Shown: one piece after another, positions 1 to 6,725 of the stretch
How positions within the stretch are numbered: the first letter of the stretch is position 1
Layout of the letters: each line of letters opens with the position of its first letter
Assembly (NCBI GenBank): GCA_021811005.1
Contig: JAJZPY010000040.1
Span: 1-16,762, forward strand
Direction of reading: 5' to 3'
Origin: Pseudomonadota bacterium
GTDB taxonomy: Bacteria > Pseudomonadota > Gammaproteobacteria > Burkholderiales > Ferrovaceae
Length of the DNA: 16,762 nt
The notes under the pieces: model-generated
Told to the model about the DNA's origin: nothing
The model's input: the letters and a program-made list of their open reading frames with translations, nothing else
The model's database searches: none
Translations under genes and position numbers: made by a program

Positions 1-107
1 TGCTCCATCGTCACCATCACGGCGCCGTCGGCCTGGCGGGCGATTTCACCCGTTTCCAACGTCACCTGGTGGCGACCCAACTGAAAAGTTTTGCGAACGT
101 GATTCAC
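1..107 (-). CDS. pnp: Polynucleotide phosphorylase, N-terminal fragment
   Basis: This is the first 35 codons of polynucleotide phosphorylase, the 3'-5' phosphorolytic exoribonuclease of mRNA decay; the rest lies beyond the window edge. The visible N-terminus, with the segments VRKTFQLGRHQVTLETG and IARQADGAVMVTM, matches the start of the first RNase PH-like domain of bacterial PNPase. I chose the GTG at 107 because a GAGGA Shine-Dalgarno lies 7 bases upstream and the protein then begins as family members do. An in-frame ATG at 131 would add eight residues but has no ribosome-binding site. The gene follows rpsO on the same strand, the classic rpsO-pnp order, with a terminator between them. Identity is secure; the start is fairly secure. 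Confidence 0.9.
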   Translation of the reverse strand, partial: MNHVRKTFQLGRHQVTLETGEIARQADGAVMVTME

Positions 108-138
108 GCGAGAGTCCTCATTTGAAGGCATGCGTTGT

Positions 139-178
139 AAAAAGAAAACGCGGTGCGATCACGAGGGATCACACCGCG
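139..178 (-). terminator. Intrinsic terminator between rpsO and pnp
   Basis: On the minus strand a 12-base-pair stem (149-160 with 167-178, one G-U pair) closes a 6-base loop and is followed by a U-rich tract (complement of 139-148, interrupted by one C). It lies about 30 bases after the rpsO stop and 30 bases before the pnp start. It should end most rpsO transcripts and let a fraction read through into pnp, as is known for this gene pair in other bacteria. Confidence 0.88.
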
Positions 179-207
179 CTGATCATTCGGGGATGACGGC
201 CCCGGCG

Positions 208-477
208 TTACTTGCGGATACCCAGACGGCCGATCAACTGGCGATAGCCGTCGACGTTCTTGCGCTTGAGGTAGTCCAGCAGGCTGCGGCGCTGGCTCAC
301 CATCTTGAGCAGCCCGCGGCGGGAATGGTGGTCCTTCACGTGGACCTTGAAATGCTCGGTCAATTCGTTGATGCGCCCCGTCAGGAGGGCGATCTGGACT
401 TCAGGCGACCCGGTGTCTTGCGGGGCGCGCTGATATTCGGAAACGATTTTCGCTTTTTCGGCAGCGGTGGCAGCCAT
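208..477 (-). CDS. rpsO: 30S ribosomal protein S15
   Basis: Ribosomal protein S15, 89 residues, the usual bacterial length. It binds 16S rRNA in the platform of the 30S subunit. The protein carries the family signatures QRAPQDTGSPEVQIALLT, the His/Asp-containing KDHHSRRGLLKMVSQRR and the end YLKRKNVDGYRQLIGRLGIRK. I start it at the ATG at 477 because a GGAG motif lies just upstream and S15 proteins begin this way; the frame stays open upstream for nine codons but that part is not S15-like. A strong sigma-70 promoter sits about 40 bases upstream and a terminator follows. pnp is next on the same strand. Confidence 0.97.
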   Translation of the reverse strand: MAATAAEKAKIVSEYQRAPQDTGSPEVQIALLTGRINELTEHFKVHVKDHHSRRGLLKMVSQRRSLLDYLKRKNVDGYRQLIGRLGIRK

Positions 478-518
478 GCGGATTCTCCAAAACTCTATTG
501 TCATCTAGAAAGCCGGGC

Positions 519-548
519 ATTATACCGACAAATCAACCGGTTGTGCAA
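519..548 (-). promoter_or_regulatory. Sigma-70 promoter of rpsO
   Basis: On the minus strand a -35 box TTGCAC (complement of 543-548) and a consensus -10 box TATAAT (complement of 519-524) are separated by 18 bases. The expected start near 512 gives a leader of about 35 bases before the rpsO ATG. This is the best-matching promoter in the window. Confidence 0.8.
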
Positions 549-597
549 GCTCTAATGGCGGCCGCGCCAATGCCGGAAAGCCGGCGCCTGAACCGGA

Positions 598-603
598 TAT
601 AAT
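598..603 (+). promoter_or_regulatory. Putative -10 box of the tonB operon
   Basis: A perfect TATAAT sits only 6 bases before the tonB ATG at 610. No good -35 box lies 16-18 bases upstream; that position holds a small inverted repeat (572-576 with 581-585, loop of 4). If the box is used, transcription would start at or next to the ATG, giving a leaderless message, unless translation starts at the internal GTG at 667. Confidence 0.45.
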
Positions 604-609
604 GCCCTG

Positions 610-1227
610 ATGGAGAGGGGAAAATTTCAGGGCGAGGCCCGTCAGCGCTGGGAGGGGGCCCTGCTGGTGCTGCTCTTGCACGTGGCGCTGTTCTACGCGC
701 TGGTGAGTGGTCTCCGGCCCCATCCGGCCCAAACGCCGACACGCGCGTTCGATGTCTCCCTCCTGCCCGAACAGGCCCCTCCCAAACCGCGCCCCCCGGC
801 CGTGGTCCGGCCCTCGCAGCCCCAGCCGGAAACCCTGCCCCAGGCGCCTCCAGCCCCACCGCAAGCGCCGCCGTCCCAGGCCGTCACGCTCCCGGCGGCC
901 CCAGCCACTCCCGCCCCGGCGCCCGCGGCCGCAGCGGCACCCCGGCCGCGCGTGAAAAGCGGCGTCAACCCGATCTACATTCCCCCGTTGGAAGAACTGC
1001 AGCGGCGCTACCCGCGCGAAGCCCGGCGCGAAGGCCTGTCCGGACGCGTGGTGGTGCGGCTGACGGTTTCCCCCAACGGCGACGTGGTGAATGCCGCCGT
1101 CCGCCAGTCCACGCCACCCGGCCTGTTCGATGCGCTGGCGCTCGATTTCGTGCGCCGTTTCCGATTCGAAAAAGGCAGCGAGGAATTTTTGGTGGACCAG
1201 GAACTCGTATTCAAACTGAACCCTTAA
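610..1227 (+). CDS. tonB: TonB family energy transducer
   Basis: TonB-like protein of 205 residues that would carry proton-motive energy from an ExbB/ExbD motor to outer-membrane TonB-dependent receptors. It has a short basic cytoplasmic N-terminus, one membrane anchor (about 17-35) with a histidine at 24 as in the functional TonB anchor, a periplasmic proline/alanine-rich spacer (about 55-113), and a C-terminal TonB domain (about 120-205). That domain holds the YP motif (134-135) and the segment GRVVVRLTVSPNGDV. Genes for ExbB and two ExbD proteins follow at once, confirming the assignment. The start is uncertain: the ATG at 610 has no ribosome-binding site and lies next to a TATAAT box. The GTG at 667 has a good GGAGGGGG motif 8 bases upstream but would remove the basic N-terminus. 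Confidence 0.9.
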   Translation: MERGKFQGEARQRWEGALLVLLLHVALFYALVSGLRPHPAQTPTRAFDVSLLPEQAPPKPRPPAVVRPSQPQPETLPQAPPAPPQAPPSQAVTLPAAPATPAPAPAAAAAPRPRVKSGVNPIYIPPLEELQRRYPREARREGLSGRVVVRLTVSPNGDVVNAAVRQSTPPGLFDALALDFVRRFRFEKGSEEFLVDQELVFKLNP

Positions 1228-1243
1228 GCCCGGAGCCCAAGTC

Positions 1244-1936
1244 ATGCCCCCTGAAACCCTAGCCAACCCTTACGGACTGGAAGCCTTGTGGCAAAGCGGC
1301 GACTGGATCGCGCGCGCCACCCTGATGATCCTGGTGGCCATGTCCATGGGCAGCTGGTACATCCTGGTCACGCGCCTGCTGGCGCAAAGCCGCCTGCTGC
1401 GCGAAGGGCGCGAAGCCGGGGCCAACTTCTGGAGCGCCTCCAGCGTGCGGGAAGGACTGGAACGCCTGTCAGCCGGCAGCGCCTACCGCCGCATCGCTGA
1501 AAGCGGCCTGAACGCCATGGCGCACCACGAAGGGGCCCTGATGGAACAGATCGATCGCAACACCTGGGTCACGCTCTCCCTGGAGCGGGCCATGAGCGCC
1601 ATCCAGAGCCGGCTGCAGGACGGCCTCACGTTTCTCGCCACCGTGGGTTCCACAGCACCGTTCGTGGGCCTGTTCGGCACGGTGTGGGGCATCTACCACG
1701 CGCTGACCGCCATCGGCATCGCCGGCCAGGCGTCCATCGACAAGGTGGCCGGCCCCGTGGGCGAAGCGCTCATCATGACGGCGCTGGGGCTTGCGGTGGC
1801 GGTGCCGGCCGTGCTGGGTTACAACGCCCTGGTGCGCCGCAACCGGGTGGCGCTCGACCAGGTGCGCGCCTTTGGCGCCGACCTGCACGGCGTGCTGCTG
1901 GGCGGCATGCGCCAGAAACCGGAAGGCCGGGCCTGA
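1244..1936 (+). CDS. exbB: ExbB/TolQ-type proton channel protein
   Basis: Inner-membrane protein of 230 residues in the MotA/TolQ/ExbB family, the pentameric channel scaffold of the TonB motor. Three membrane segments can be seen: about 23-46, 127-155 (containing GLFGTVWGI, a family signature) and 173-197 (GEALIMTALGLAVAVPAV, the second signature). A long cytoplasmic helical region lies between the first and second. The ATG at 1244 follows tonB by 16 bases and has a GGAG motif. The next gene begins one base after its stop, so translation is probably coupled. Position beside tonB and two exbD genes favours ExbB over TolQ, and no tolA/tolB/pal is present. Confidence 0.93.
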   Translation: MPPETLANPYGLEALWQSGDWIARATLMILVAMSMGSWYILVTRLLAQSRLLREGREAGANFWSASSVREGLERLSAGSAYRRIAESGLNAMAHHEGALMEQIDRNTWVTLSLERAMSAIQSRLQDGLTFLATVGSTAPFVGLFGTVWGIYHALTAIGIAGQASIDKVAGPVGEALIMTALGLAVAVPAVLGYNALVRRNRVALDQVRAFGADLHGVLLGGMRQKPEGRA

Positions 1937-1937
1937 C

Positions 1938-2366
1938 ATGGCTTTCAGCCTCGGCCCCGGCGCCGCCCAAGACGAAGACGCGGTGCTGGCTGCCATCAAC
2001 ACCACGCCCCTGGTGGACGTGATGCTGGTGCTGCTCATCATTTTCCTCATCACCATTCCGGTGGTGATCCACACCGTCCCGCTGCAGTTGCCGAAGGAAG
2101 CAAGCCAGCCCACCCCGGCCCAACCGCAGACGATCCACCTGTCGGTGGACCGCAATGGCACCATTTACTGGGAACAGGCCGTCGTCAGCATGGCCCGGCT
2201 GCGCGCCCGCCTGGCGGAAAGCGCCCACAAGGAACCGTTGCCCGTGGTGCAGATTCGCGGTGACAGCCGCACGCGGTATGAAGCCATCGGCCGCGTCATG
2301 CTGGCCTGCCAGCAGGCCGGTATCGGTCGCGTGGGCTTCGTGACCGAACCGCCCGCCGCGCACTGA
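1938..2366 (+). CDS. exbD1: ExbD biopolymer transport protein, copy 1
   Basis: ExbD/TolR family protein of 142 residues. It has a short cytoplasmic N-terminus, one membrane segment (about 25-45) with the protonatable aspartate D27 in the signature INTTPLVDVMLVLLI, and a periplasmic domain. The aspartate corresponds to D25 of E. coli ExbD, which carries the proton through the ExbB channel. I start it at the ATG at 1938, one base after the exbB stop, because the family N-terminus begins there; the frame stays open upstream inside exbB but encodes nothing ExbD-like. A second exbD follows 8 bases downstream. Confidence 0.93.
   Translation: MAFSLGPGAAQDEDAVLAAINTTPLVDVMLVLLIIFLITIPVVIHTVPLQLPKEASQPTPAQPQTIHLSVDRNGTIYWEQAVVSMARLRARLAESAHKEPLPVVQIRGDSRTRYEAIGRVMLACQQAGIGRVGFVTEPPAAH
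2016..2041 (+). repeat. 26-bp direct repeat, copy A (in exbD1)
   Basis: This stretch, encoding the membrane segment around the catalytic aspartate of ExbD1, is identical over 26 bases to 2444-2469 in exbD2. The similarity extends more loosely over about 69 bases (1995-2063 against 2423-2491). The copies are 428 bases apart in direct orientation. Confidence 0.9.
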
Positions 2367-2374
2367 AACCTGCC

Positions 2375-2794
2375 ATGTCCCCGTTCAAACCGCCACAGGA
2401 CGAACCCGACGTGATGCTGGACATCAACACCACGCCGCTCATCGACGTGATGCTGGTGCTGCTCATCATGCTCATCATCACCATTCCCGTCCAGACGCAT
2501 TCGGTCCACCTCGACCTGCCGCGTCCCTCGGCCGCGCCGCCGGCGCCTCCCCCCGTGATTCACCTCAACGTGGACGCCAACGACCAGCTCACCTGGAACG
2601 GCCAGCCGCTCGCCGGCCGCGCCGACCTCGAAGCGCACCTGAATGCGGTGGTGGCGGAAGGCAACCGCGCGGAAATCCATCTGCGGCCCGACCGGGCCTC
2701 CACCTACGCGCCCGTGGCGGAAGTGCTTTCCAGCGCGCAGCGCCTGGGCGTGACCCGGCTCGGCATCGTGGGACAGGAACAGTTCGGCGACTGA
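2375..2794 (+). CDS. exbD2: ExbD biopolymer transport protein, copy 2
   Basis: Second ExbD/TolR protein, 139 residues. It has a cytoplasmic N-terminus rich in Pro/Asp, a membrane segment (about 22-41) with the catalytic aspartate D24 in INTTPLIDVMLVLLIMLI, a proline-rich linker and a periplasmic domain. It is a clear paralogue of the preceding exbD; the membrane segment is nearly identical while the periplasmic halves have diverged. A tonB-exbB-exbD1-exbD2 arrangement is known from Xanthomonas campestris, where the second ExbD has a specialised role; whether that holds here is unknown. The gene is convergent with the gamma-glutamyltransferase gene, 14 bases away, and I see no hairpin terminator between them. 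Confidence 0.93.
   Translation: MSPFKPPQDEPDVMLDINTTPLIDVMLVLLIMLIITIPVQTHSVHLDLPRPSAAPPAPPPVIHLNVDANDQLTWNGQPLAGRADLEAHLNAVVAEGNRAEIHLRPDRASTYAPVAEVLSSAQRLGVTRLGIVGQEQFGD
2444..2469 (+). repeat. 26-bp direct repeat, copy B (in exbD2)
   Basis: Identical to 2016-2041 in exbD1. It marks the most conserved part of what looks like an old tandem gene duplication. Confidence 0.9.
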
Positions 2795-2808
2795 AACTGC
2801 TGGTGCCG

Positions 2809-4515
2809 TCAGAAGCGCAGCACCGTGCCGTCGCGACGGGGATCGGCGGCGCCCCAGCGCTCATGGGTGACCGGGTCTTCTCCCACCACCTGCACCGAAC
2901 CGATGGGACCGTCCGCTTCTTTCAGCAAATGGCCGCGCGCGGTGAGCGCATCCAGCAGCGGCCGGGGCAGTTCGCGTTCCACCAGGGTATGGCCTTCGGC
3001 GTCGAGCACGGCATAGCGCGGCAGGCGCACCGCGGTATCCGCCGGCAAGCCGTCATCCAGCAGGGCCTGGGTGGTTTCCAGCACGGAACTGATGATGGTG
3101 ACGCCGCCGGGCGACCCGTAGGCAAGCCACCAGCGATCACCCCGGAACACCAGCGTGGGCGCCATGCTGCTGCGCGGACGCAAGCCTGGCCGCACGTCGT
3201 TGGCGCCCGGGTCCTGGGCACCGGCACGCGGCACGCGGTTGAAATCCGTGAGTTCGTTGTTGAGCAGGAATCCGTAGCCCGGCACCAGGATGCCGCTGCC
3301 CCACGCATCCTCCACGGTGCTGGTGCAGCTCACCACGTTGCCCTGCGCGTCCACCACGCTGAAATGCGTGGTGTGCAGGCCTTCTTGCCCGCTCGCATGG
3401 CCCGCGTCAGGCATGCGCTGCCGCGGGTCGATGAGGCGCGAAAGGGAGTCCAGGTAAGCGGGTGACAGCAGGTGCTCCAGAGGAGCCTCTGTGGCTGCGG
3501 GATCGCCCAGCCAGCGTGCACGGTCGGCCATGGCCAGCCGCAGCGCCTCGATCGTCACGTGCACGGCCTCGGGATCGCGCGCACCAAAACCGGGCGCATG
3601 ACCGAGGGGAAACCGTTCCAGCATGCCCAGCACCTGCAGCAGCGCCACCCCACCCGAAGAAGGCGGCGGCATGGACACGAGGGTGGCACCACGGTAATGG
3701 CCCACCAGCGGCTTGCGCCATTCGGGCCGATAGCCCGACAGGTCAGCCAGTGTCATGCGCCCCACCCCTGCCGGCCCCATGGCGGAGCGCTGCTGGGCCG
3801 CCACGATGGCGCGCGCGATTTCACCCCGGTAGAAGACATCAGGTCCCTGGCGCGCGATCAGTTCGAAGGTGTGCGCCAGTTCCGGCTGCCGCAGCCAGTC
3901 GCCCGCGCGCAGCGGCTCCCCGGACGCATTGAGAAACAGTGCCCGGGTTTCCGGCTGCAGCGCGGCGCGCGGGCTGGCGAGCGAATGGGCCAGATACGGC
4001 GTGACGGCAAAACCGTCGCGCGCCAGCCGGATGGCCGGTTGCAGCACCTGGGCCAGCGTCAGTCGCCCCCAGCGGCGCTGGGCCTGGGCGAAGCCCGCCA
4101 GCGTTCCCGGAACGCCGACGGCGAGGCCGCTCACGGAGTTTTCGGCATAGGAATGGGCGGCAAACTGGTCGGCCGTGGCAGCGGCCGGCGCCGTTTCGCG
4201 CGCGTCCAGCGCCAGGTTTTCGCCGCTTTCGGCGCGATGGATGAGCAGGAAAGCACCACCACCGATGCCCGATGACTGGGGTTCCACCACGTTGAGGGCA
4301 AACTGGATGGCGGCTGCGGCATCCACCGCATTGCCGCCGGCCTTGAGCACTTCCATCCCCGCCTGCGCGGCCAGGGGGTGTGACGCGGCCACCACGGACT
4401 CTCCCGCGGCCAGTGCATTCCAGGAGAGCGCGACAAAAACGAAACCCGCGACAGCGCCCCGCAGCGCTGCGCGGTATTTATACTTTTTTACAATTTTTAC
4501 AGGGAAACAAAACAC
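2809..4515 (-). CDS. ggt: Gamma-glutamyltransferase, secreted proenzyme
   Basis: Gamma-glutamyltranspeptidase of 568 residues. It cleaves or transfers the gamma-glutamyl group of glutathione and related amides, normally in the periplasm. An N-terminal signal peptide (about 15-37, ending NALAAG) supports export. The proenzyme should cut itself before Thr382 in HTTHFSVVD, making a large subunit and a catalytic small subunit. Other active-site features are present: R106 in LDARET (E. coli R114), the SSM motif at 449-451 and the GSPGG motif at 467-471. The only in-frame start I can find is a GTG at 4515 without a visible Shine-Dalgarno, in a very AT-rich stretch, so the first 14 residues are uncertain. 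It lies downstream of the SRPBCC gene on the same strand, 95 bases away. Confidence 0.93.
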   Translation of the reverse strand: MFCFPVKIVKKYKYRAALRGAVAGFVFVALSWNALAAGESVVAASHPLAAQAGMEVLKAGGNAVDAAAAIQFALNVVEPQSSGIGGGAFLLIHRAESGENLALDARETAPAAATADQFAAHSYAENSVSGLAVGVPGTLAGFAQAQRRWGRLTLAQVLQPAIRLARDGFAVTPYLAHSLASPRAALQPETRALFLNASGEPLRAGDWLRQPELAHTFELIARQGPDVFYRGEIARAIVAAQQRSAMGPAGVGRMTLADLSGYRPEWRKPLVGHYRGATLVSMPPPSSGGVALLQVLGMLERFPLGHAPGFGARDPEAVHVTIEALRLAMADRARWLGDPAATEAPLEHLLSPAYLDSLSRLIDPRQRMPDAGHASGQEGLHTTHFSVVDAQGNVVSCTSTVEDAWGSGILVPGYGFLLNNELTDFNRVPRAGAQDPGANDVRPGLRPRSSMAPTLVFRGDRWWLAYGSPGGVTIISSVLETTQALLDDGLPADTAVRLPRYAVLDAEGHTLVERELPRPLLDALTARGHLLKEADGPIGSVQVVGEDPVTHERWGAADPRRDGTVLRF

Positions 4516-4546
4516 TTTTTTGCATGAGGTCTGCTATCTTGAAATC

Positions 4547-4609
4547 GCAGACAGTGCAGTCAGGGTACAAGCCCTTTGAGGGGCGGATCGCAAGATCCGC
4601 CCTTTTTTT
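4547..4609 (+). ncRNA. Candidate small RNA with own terminator
   Basis: A strong plus-strand terminator at 4581-4609 has no plus-strand gene to end: the nearest, exbD2, stops about 1.8 kb upstream and the ggt gene between runs the other way. Just upstream lies an extended -10-like TGCTATCTT (4532-4540), which would give a transcript of about 63 bases. A short stem (GCCC 4571-4574 with GGGC 4581-4584) would compete with the terminator stem. The RNA would run divergently from ggt. No matching family comes to mind. It could instead be relic sequence. Confidence 0.35.
4581..4609 (+). terminator. Orphan plus-strand intrinsic terminator
   Basis: A perfect 9-base-pair stem (4581-4589 with 4594-4602) closes a GCAA tetraloop and is followed by seven T residues (4603-4609). 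On the minus strand the hairpin is not followed by a T run, so it is oriented for plus-strand transcripts even though no plus-strand coding gene precedes it. Confidence 0.85.
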
Positions 4610-4610
4610 A

Positions 4611-5242
4611 TTACCGCTCCATCACCCACTTGAGGCTGTCGAGGCCGGCCTTGGTGAGGTCCGTGATGATTTTCACGGTGCGCTTGTCGCGCTTGACGTT
4701 GCCGTCCTTGGAACTGGGGCGCGCGGTGTCGTAGGTTTCCACGTCAAAACCATACACCATGGGACCGCGCGAAGGCATCCCTTCCACGGGCGGCGGGCCG
4801 TCCGGGTCCACGCTGCTTCCCGGCGTGTCGAAGGAGGCGCGCCATTCCACCACGGAAGTTCCGGGGCTGGGCCCATGGGTCACGCGCAGCACCACGTTGT
4901 AGCGCGAAGCCGGCCAGGGGCTGGAACGCACGTGGTAGCGCTGGGTCATGGTGGCATCGCTGCTTTCGTCCAGCACATCCACTTCCTTGCCCACGCCATC
5001 CTTATAAACGACCAGGCGGGTCAGCTGCTCCTTGTCCTCATCGATGCTCACGCTTTTTCCACGGCGTTGTTCCAGCGCGCCAACCCCTCAAAATCGCTCA
5101 CCAGCGCCCACACCTTGGCCGGCTCGGCATTGATGGTCACCGTCTGGACCACTTTTTCGTGGTAAGTGGTTTGCGCGGCACAGGGAACGGCTACCGCAGC
5201 GCACAGCGCTCCCGCCCCCCACAACAGTTTGGACAATTTCAT
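4611..5242 (-). pseudogene. Secreted SRPBCC-family protein gene, frameshifted
   Basis: Two abutting reading frames together encode one SRPBCC (START-like, polyketide cyclase-type) ligand-binding protein of about 210 residues. The first (5242 to 5048, 64 codons) holds a signal peptide (MKLSKLLWGAGALCAAVAV, then CAAQ) and the start of the fold, ending ...DFEGLARWNNAVEKA. The second (5051 to 4611) continues with strands of the fold and the C-terminal helix TKAGLDSLKWVMER. One extra A in the A5 run at 5054-5058 joins them without a break. The cause could be a mutation, an assembly error, slippage, or translational restart at the overlapping GTGA. The ATG at 5242 overlaps the pssA stop (ATGA) and has a strong GGAGGAG motif. 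The substrate is unknown; the secreted form resembles MxaD-like proteins only in general layout. Confidence 0.75.
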
Positions 5243-6048
5243 GACTCCTCCTCTTTTGAATTCGCTCCGGCACTCCGGCCGACGGCCTGTTTTCTGTTAC
5301 GACGCTGCAACTGTCTCACCATCCAGAGCACGTAGCCTGAACAGGCATAGCCCACAAAGAAACTCCACAAAATCCGCGCCTGATCGAGCGTGATCACGAC
5401 AAATCCCAGCAGCACGAGCAGTGCTGCCCAGAATGGCACACTGCGTCGCAAGTTGAAATCCTTGAAGCTGTAAAATTTTGTATTGGAAACCATGGAAAGG
5501 CCCGCAAACACGGTGACGCACCACACCAGCCAGTGAATGCGGGTGCCGTCCACGCCATAATCCCCCTGCAGGACCCACACCATCCCGGCCAGCAGCGCCG
5601 CCGCGGCGGGACTGGGCAGACCCGTGAACCAGCGCTTGTCGGCAACGCCCAGCTGGGTGTTGAAGCGCGCCAGGCGGAGCGCGGCGCCGGCACAGTAGAC
5701 GAAAGCCGCAAGCCACCCCAGCTTGCCCATGCCGCGCAGCGACCATTCGTAAATGACGAGCGAAGGGGCCGCGCCAAAGGACACCATGTCGGCCAGGCTG
5801 TCGTATTCGGCGCCAAAAGCGCTTTGGGTTCGGGTGAGCCGCGCCACGCGGCCATCCAGGCCATCCAGCACCATGGCAATGAAAATGGCTTCGGCGGCCA
5901 TTTCGAAATGGCCGTTCATGCCCTGCACGATGGCAAAGAAGCCGGCAAACAGGGCGGCCGTGGTGAACAGGTTGGGCAGCAGGTAAATGCCGCGGCGGCG
6001 GGCGCCGGCATTGATCAAGGGTTTGGGCGGTTCATGCGGCAGCAGCAA
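5239..6048 (-). CDS. pssA: CDP-diacylglycerol--serine O-phosphatidyltransferase
   Basis: Inner-membrane phosphatidylserine synthase of 269 residues, which makes phosphatidylserine from CDP-diacylglycerol and serine. The CDP-alcohol phosphotransferase signature is complete: D65-G66-x2-A69-R70-x8-G79-x3-D83-x3-D87. About seven or eight hydrophobic segments and a basic C-terminus fit the integral-membrane type common outside the enterics. The start is a TTG. I prefer the one at 6048 because AGGGGG lies 6 bases upstream; the TTG at 6054, two codons longer, would touch that motif. psd, the next enzyme in phosphatidylethanolamine synthesis, lies immediately upstream. The stop overlaps the ATG of the SRPBCC gene. 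Confidence 0.94.
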   Translation of the reverse strand: MLLPHEPPKPLINAGARRRGIYLLPNLFTTAALFAGFFAIVQGMNGHFEMAAEAIFIAMVLDGLDGRVARLTRTQSAFGAEYDSLADMVSFGAAPSLVIYEWSLRGMGKLGWLAAFVYCAGAALRLARFNTQLGVADKRWFTGLPSPAAAALLAGMVWVLQGDYGVDGTRIHWLVWCVTVFAGLSMVSNTKFYSFKDFNLRRSVPFWAALLVLLGFVVITLDQARILWSFFVGYACSGYVLWMVRQLQRRNRKQAVGRSAGANSKEEES

Positions 6049-6067
6049 GTTCAACCCCCTGGGTGGA

Positions 6068-6721
6068 TCACGTCTGCGGCCATTCGGCCAAAATCGTCGT
6101 GGTGGCCCTTACAGTATCACCAATCGCCACCCGCAGGCGAACATCGGGCGGCAGGTAAACATCCACCCGCGATCCGAAACGGATGAAACCGTAACGCTGC
6201 CCGGCTTCCAGGCGGTCGCCCGGTCGCACGTAGCACAGGATGCGCCGGGCAATCAGGCCGGCCACCTGCACGCAGGTGATTTGCCGTCCGTCCGGCGTTT
6301 CCAGCACGAGGGCATTGCGTTCGTTGGCTTCGGAGGCCTTGTCGAGGTCCGCGTTCAGAAATTGCCCCGGGTGGTACACCACGTCGCGTACCGTGCCCTT
6401 GAGCGGGCTGCGGTTGGAATGCACGTTGAACACGTTCATGAACACGCTGACCTTGACTGCGGGACAGTGCAGGTAGGGGTCCTGGCAAGGCAGCACCGCC
6501 ACCACGCGGCCGTCAGCCGGCGCCAGGATCAGGCGCCCGCCTGTGGGCACGGGGCGCGGCGGGTCGCGGAAAAACTGCAGCACGAAGAGGGCGGCGAGCC
6601 AGAACGGCAAGGCCCACAGGCCGCCCGCAAAACCCTGCACGGCCAGCGCCAGGGCGCCGGCCAATGCCAGATAGAACCACCCTTCGCGGGCAATGAGGGG
6701 GTGGGGATAGGAAGATTTCAA
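6068..6721 (-). CDS. psd: Phosphatidylserine decarboxylase proenzyme
   Basis: Phosphatidylserine decarboxylase of 217 residues, the short form of the family. It converts phosphatidylserine to phosphatidylethanolamine at the inner membrane. It has a hydrophobic N-terminal stretch (about 16-50), the conserved VFMNVFNVHSNRSP segment and the self-cleavage site Gly183-Ser184 in RFGSRVDVYLP, where serine becomes the pyruvoyl group. I choose the TTG at 6721, four bases after the ilvC stop, because the protein then begins MKSSYPHPLIAREGW as relatives do. A TTG at 6745 would overlap ilvC and add eight residues. pssA follows, so both steps of phosphatidylethanolamine synthesis are co-transcribed with the ilv genes. 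Confidence 0.93.
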   Translation of the reverse strand: MKSSYPHPLIAREGWFYLALAGALALAVQGFAGGLWALPFWLAALFVLQFFRDPPRPVPTGGRLILAPADGRVVAVLPCQDPYLHCPAVKVSVFMNVFNVHSNRSPLKGTVRDVVYHPGQFLNADLDKASEANERNALVLETPDGRQITCVQVAGLIARRILCYVRPGDRLEAGQRYGFIRFGSRVDVYLPPDVRLRVAIGDTVRATTTILAEWPQT

Positions 6722-6725
6722 GCGC

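Noticed and set aside
572..603. A Fur-type iron box in front of tonB
   Set aside because: I looked for the A/T-rich Fur inverted repeat expected for an iron-regulated tonB operon. The region has only a short GC-rich inverted repeat, so iron control is not supported by the sequence.
520..1266. A 248-codon minus-strand open frame opposite tonB
   Set aside because: Arg/Gly-rich shadow of the proline-rich tonB spacer, with no domain and no ribosome-binding site.
2795..2808. A shared terminator between convergent exbD2 and ggt
   Set aside because: The 14-base gap has no stem or T run.
4523..4609. A plus-strand ATG at 4523 opening a possible small protein across the orphan terminator
   Set aside because: The frame runs through the terminator stem and into the antisense of the SRPBCC gene without a nearby stop, and has no Shine-Dalgarno; a non-coding RNA fits better.
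5048..5060. Programmed -1 frameshift signal in the SRPBCC gene
   Set aside because: The run is only five A and does not fit the usual X-XXY-YYZ heptamer, and I see no strong stimulatory hairpin just downstream. Mutation or assembly error is simpler, though not proven.
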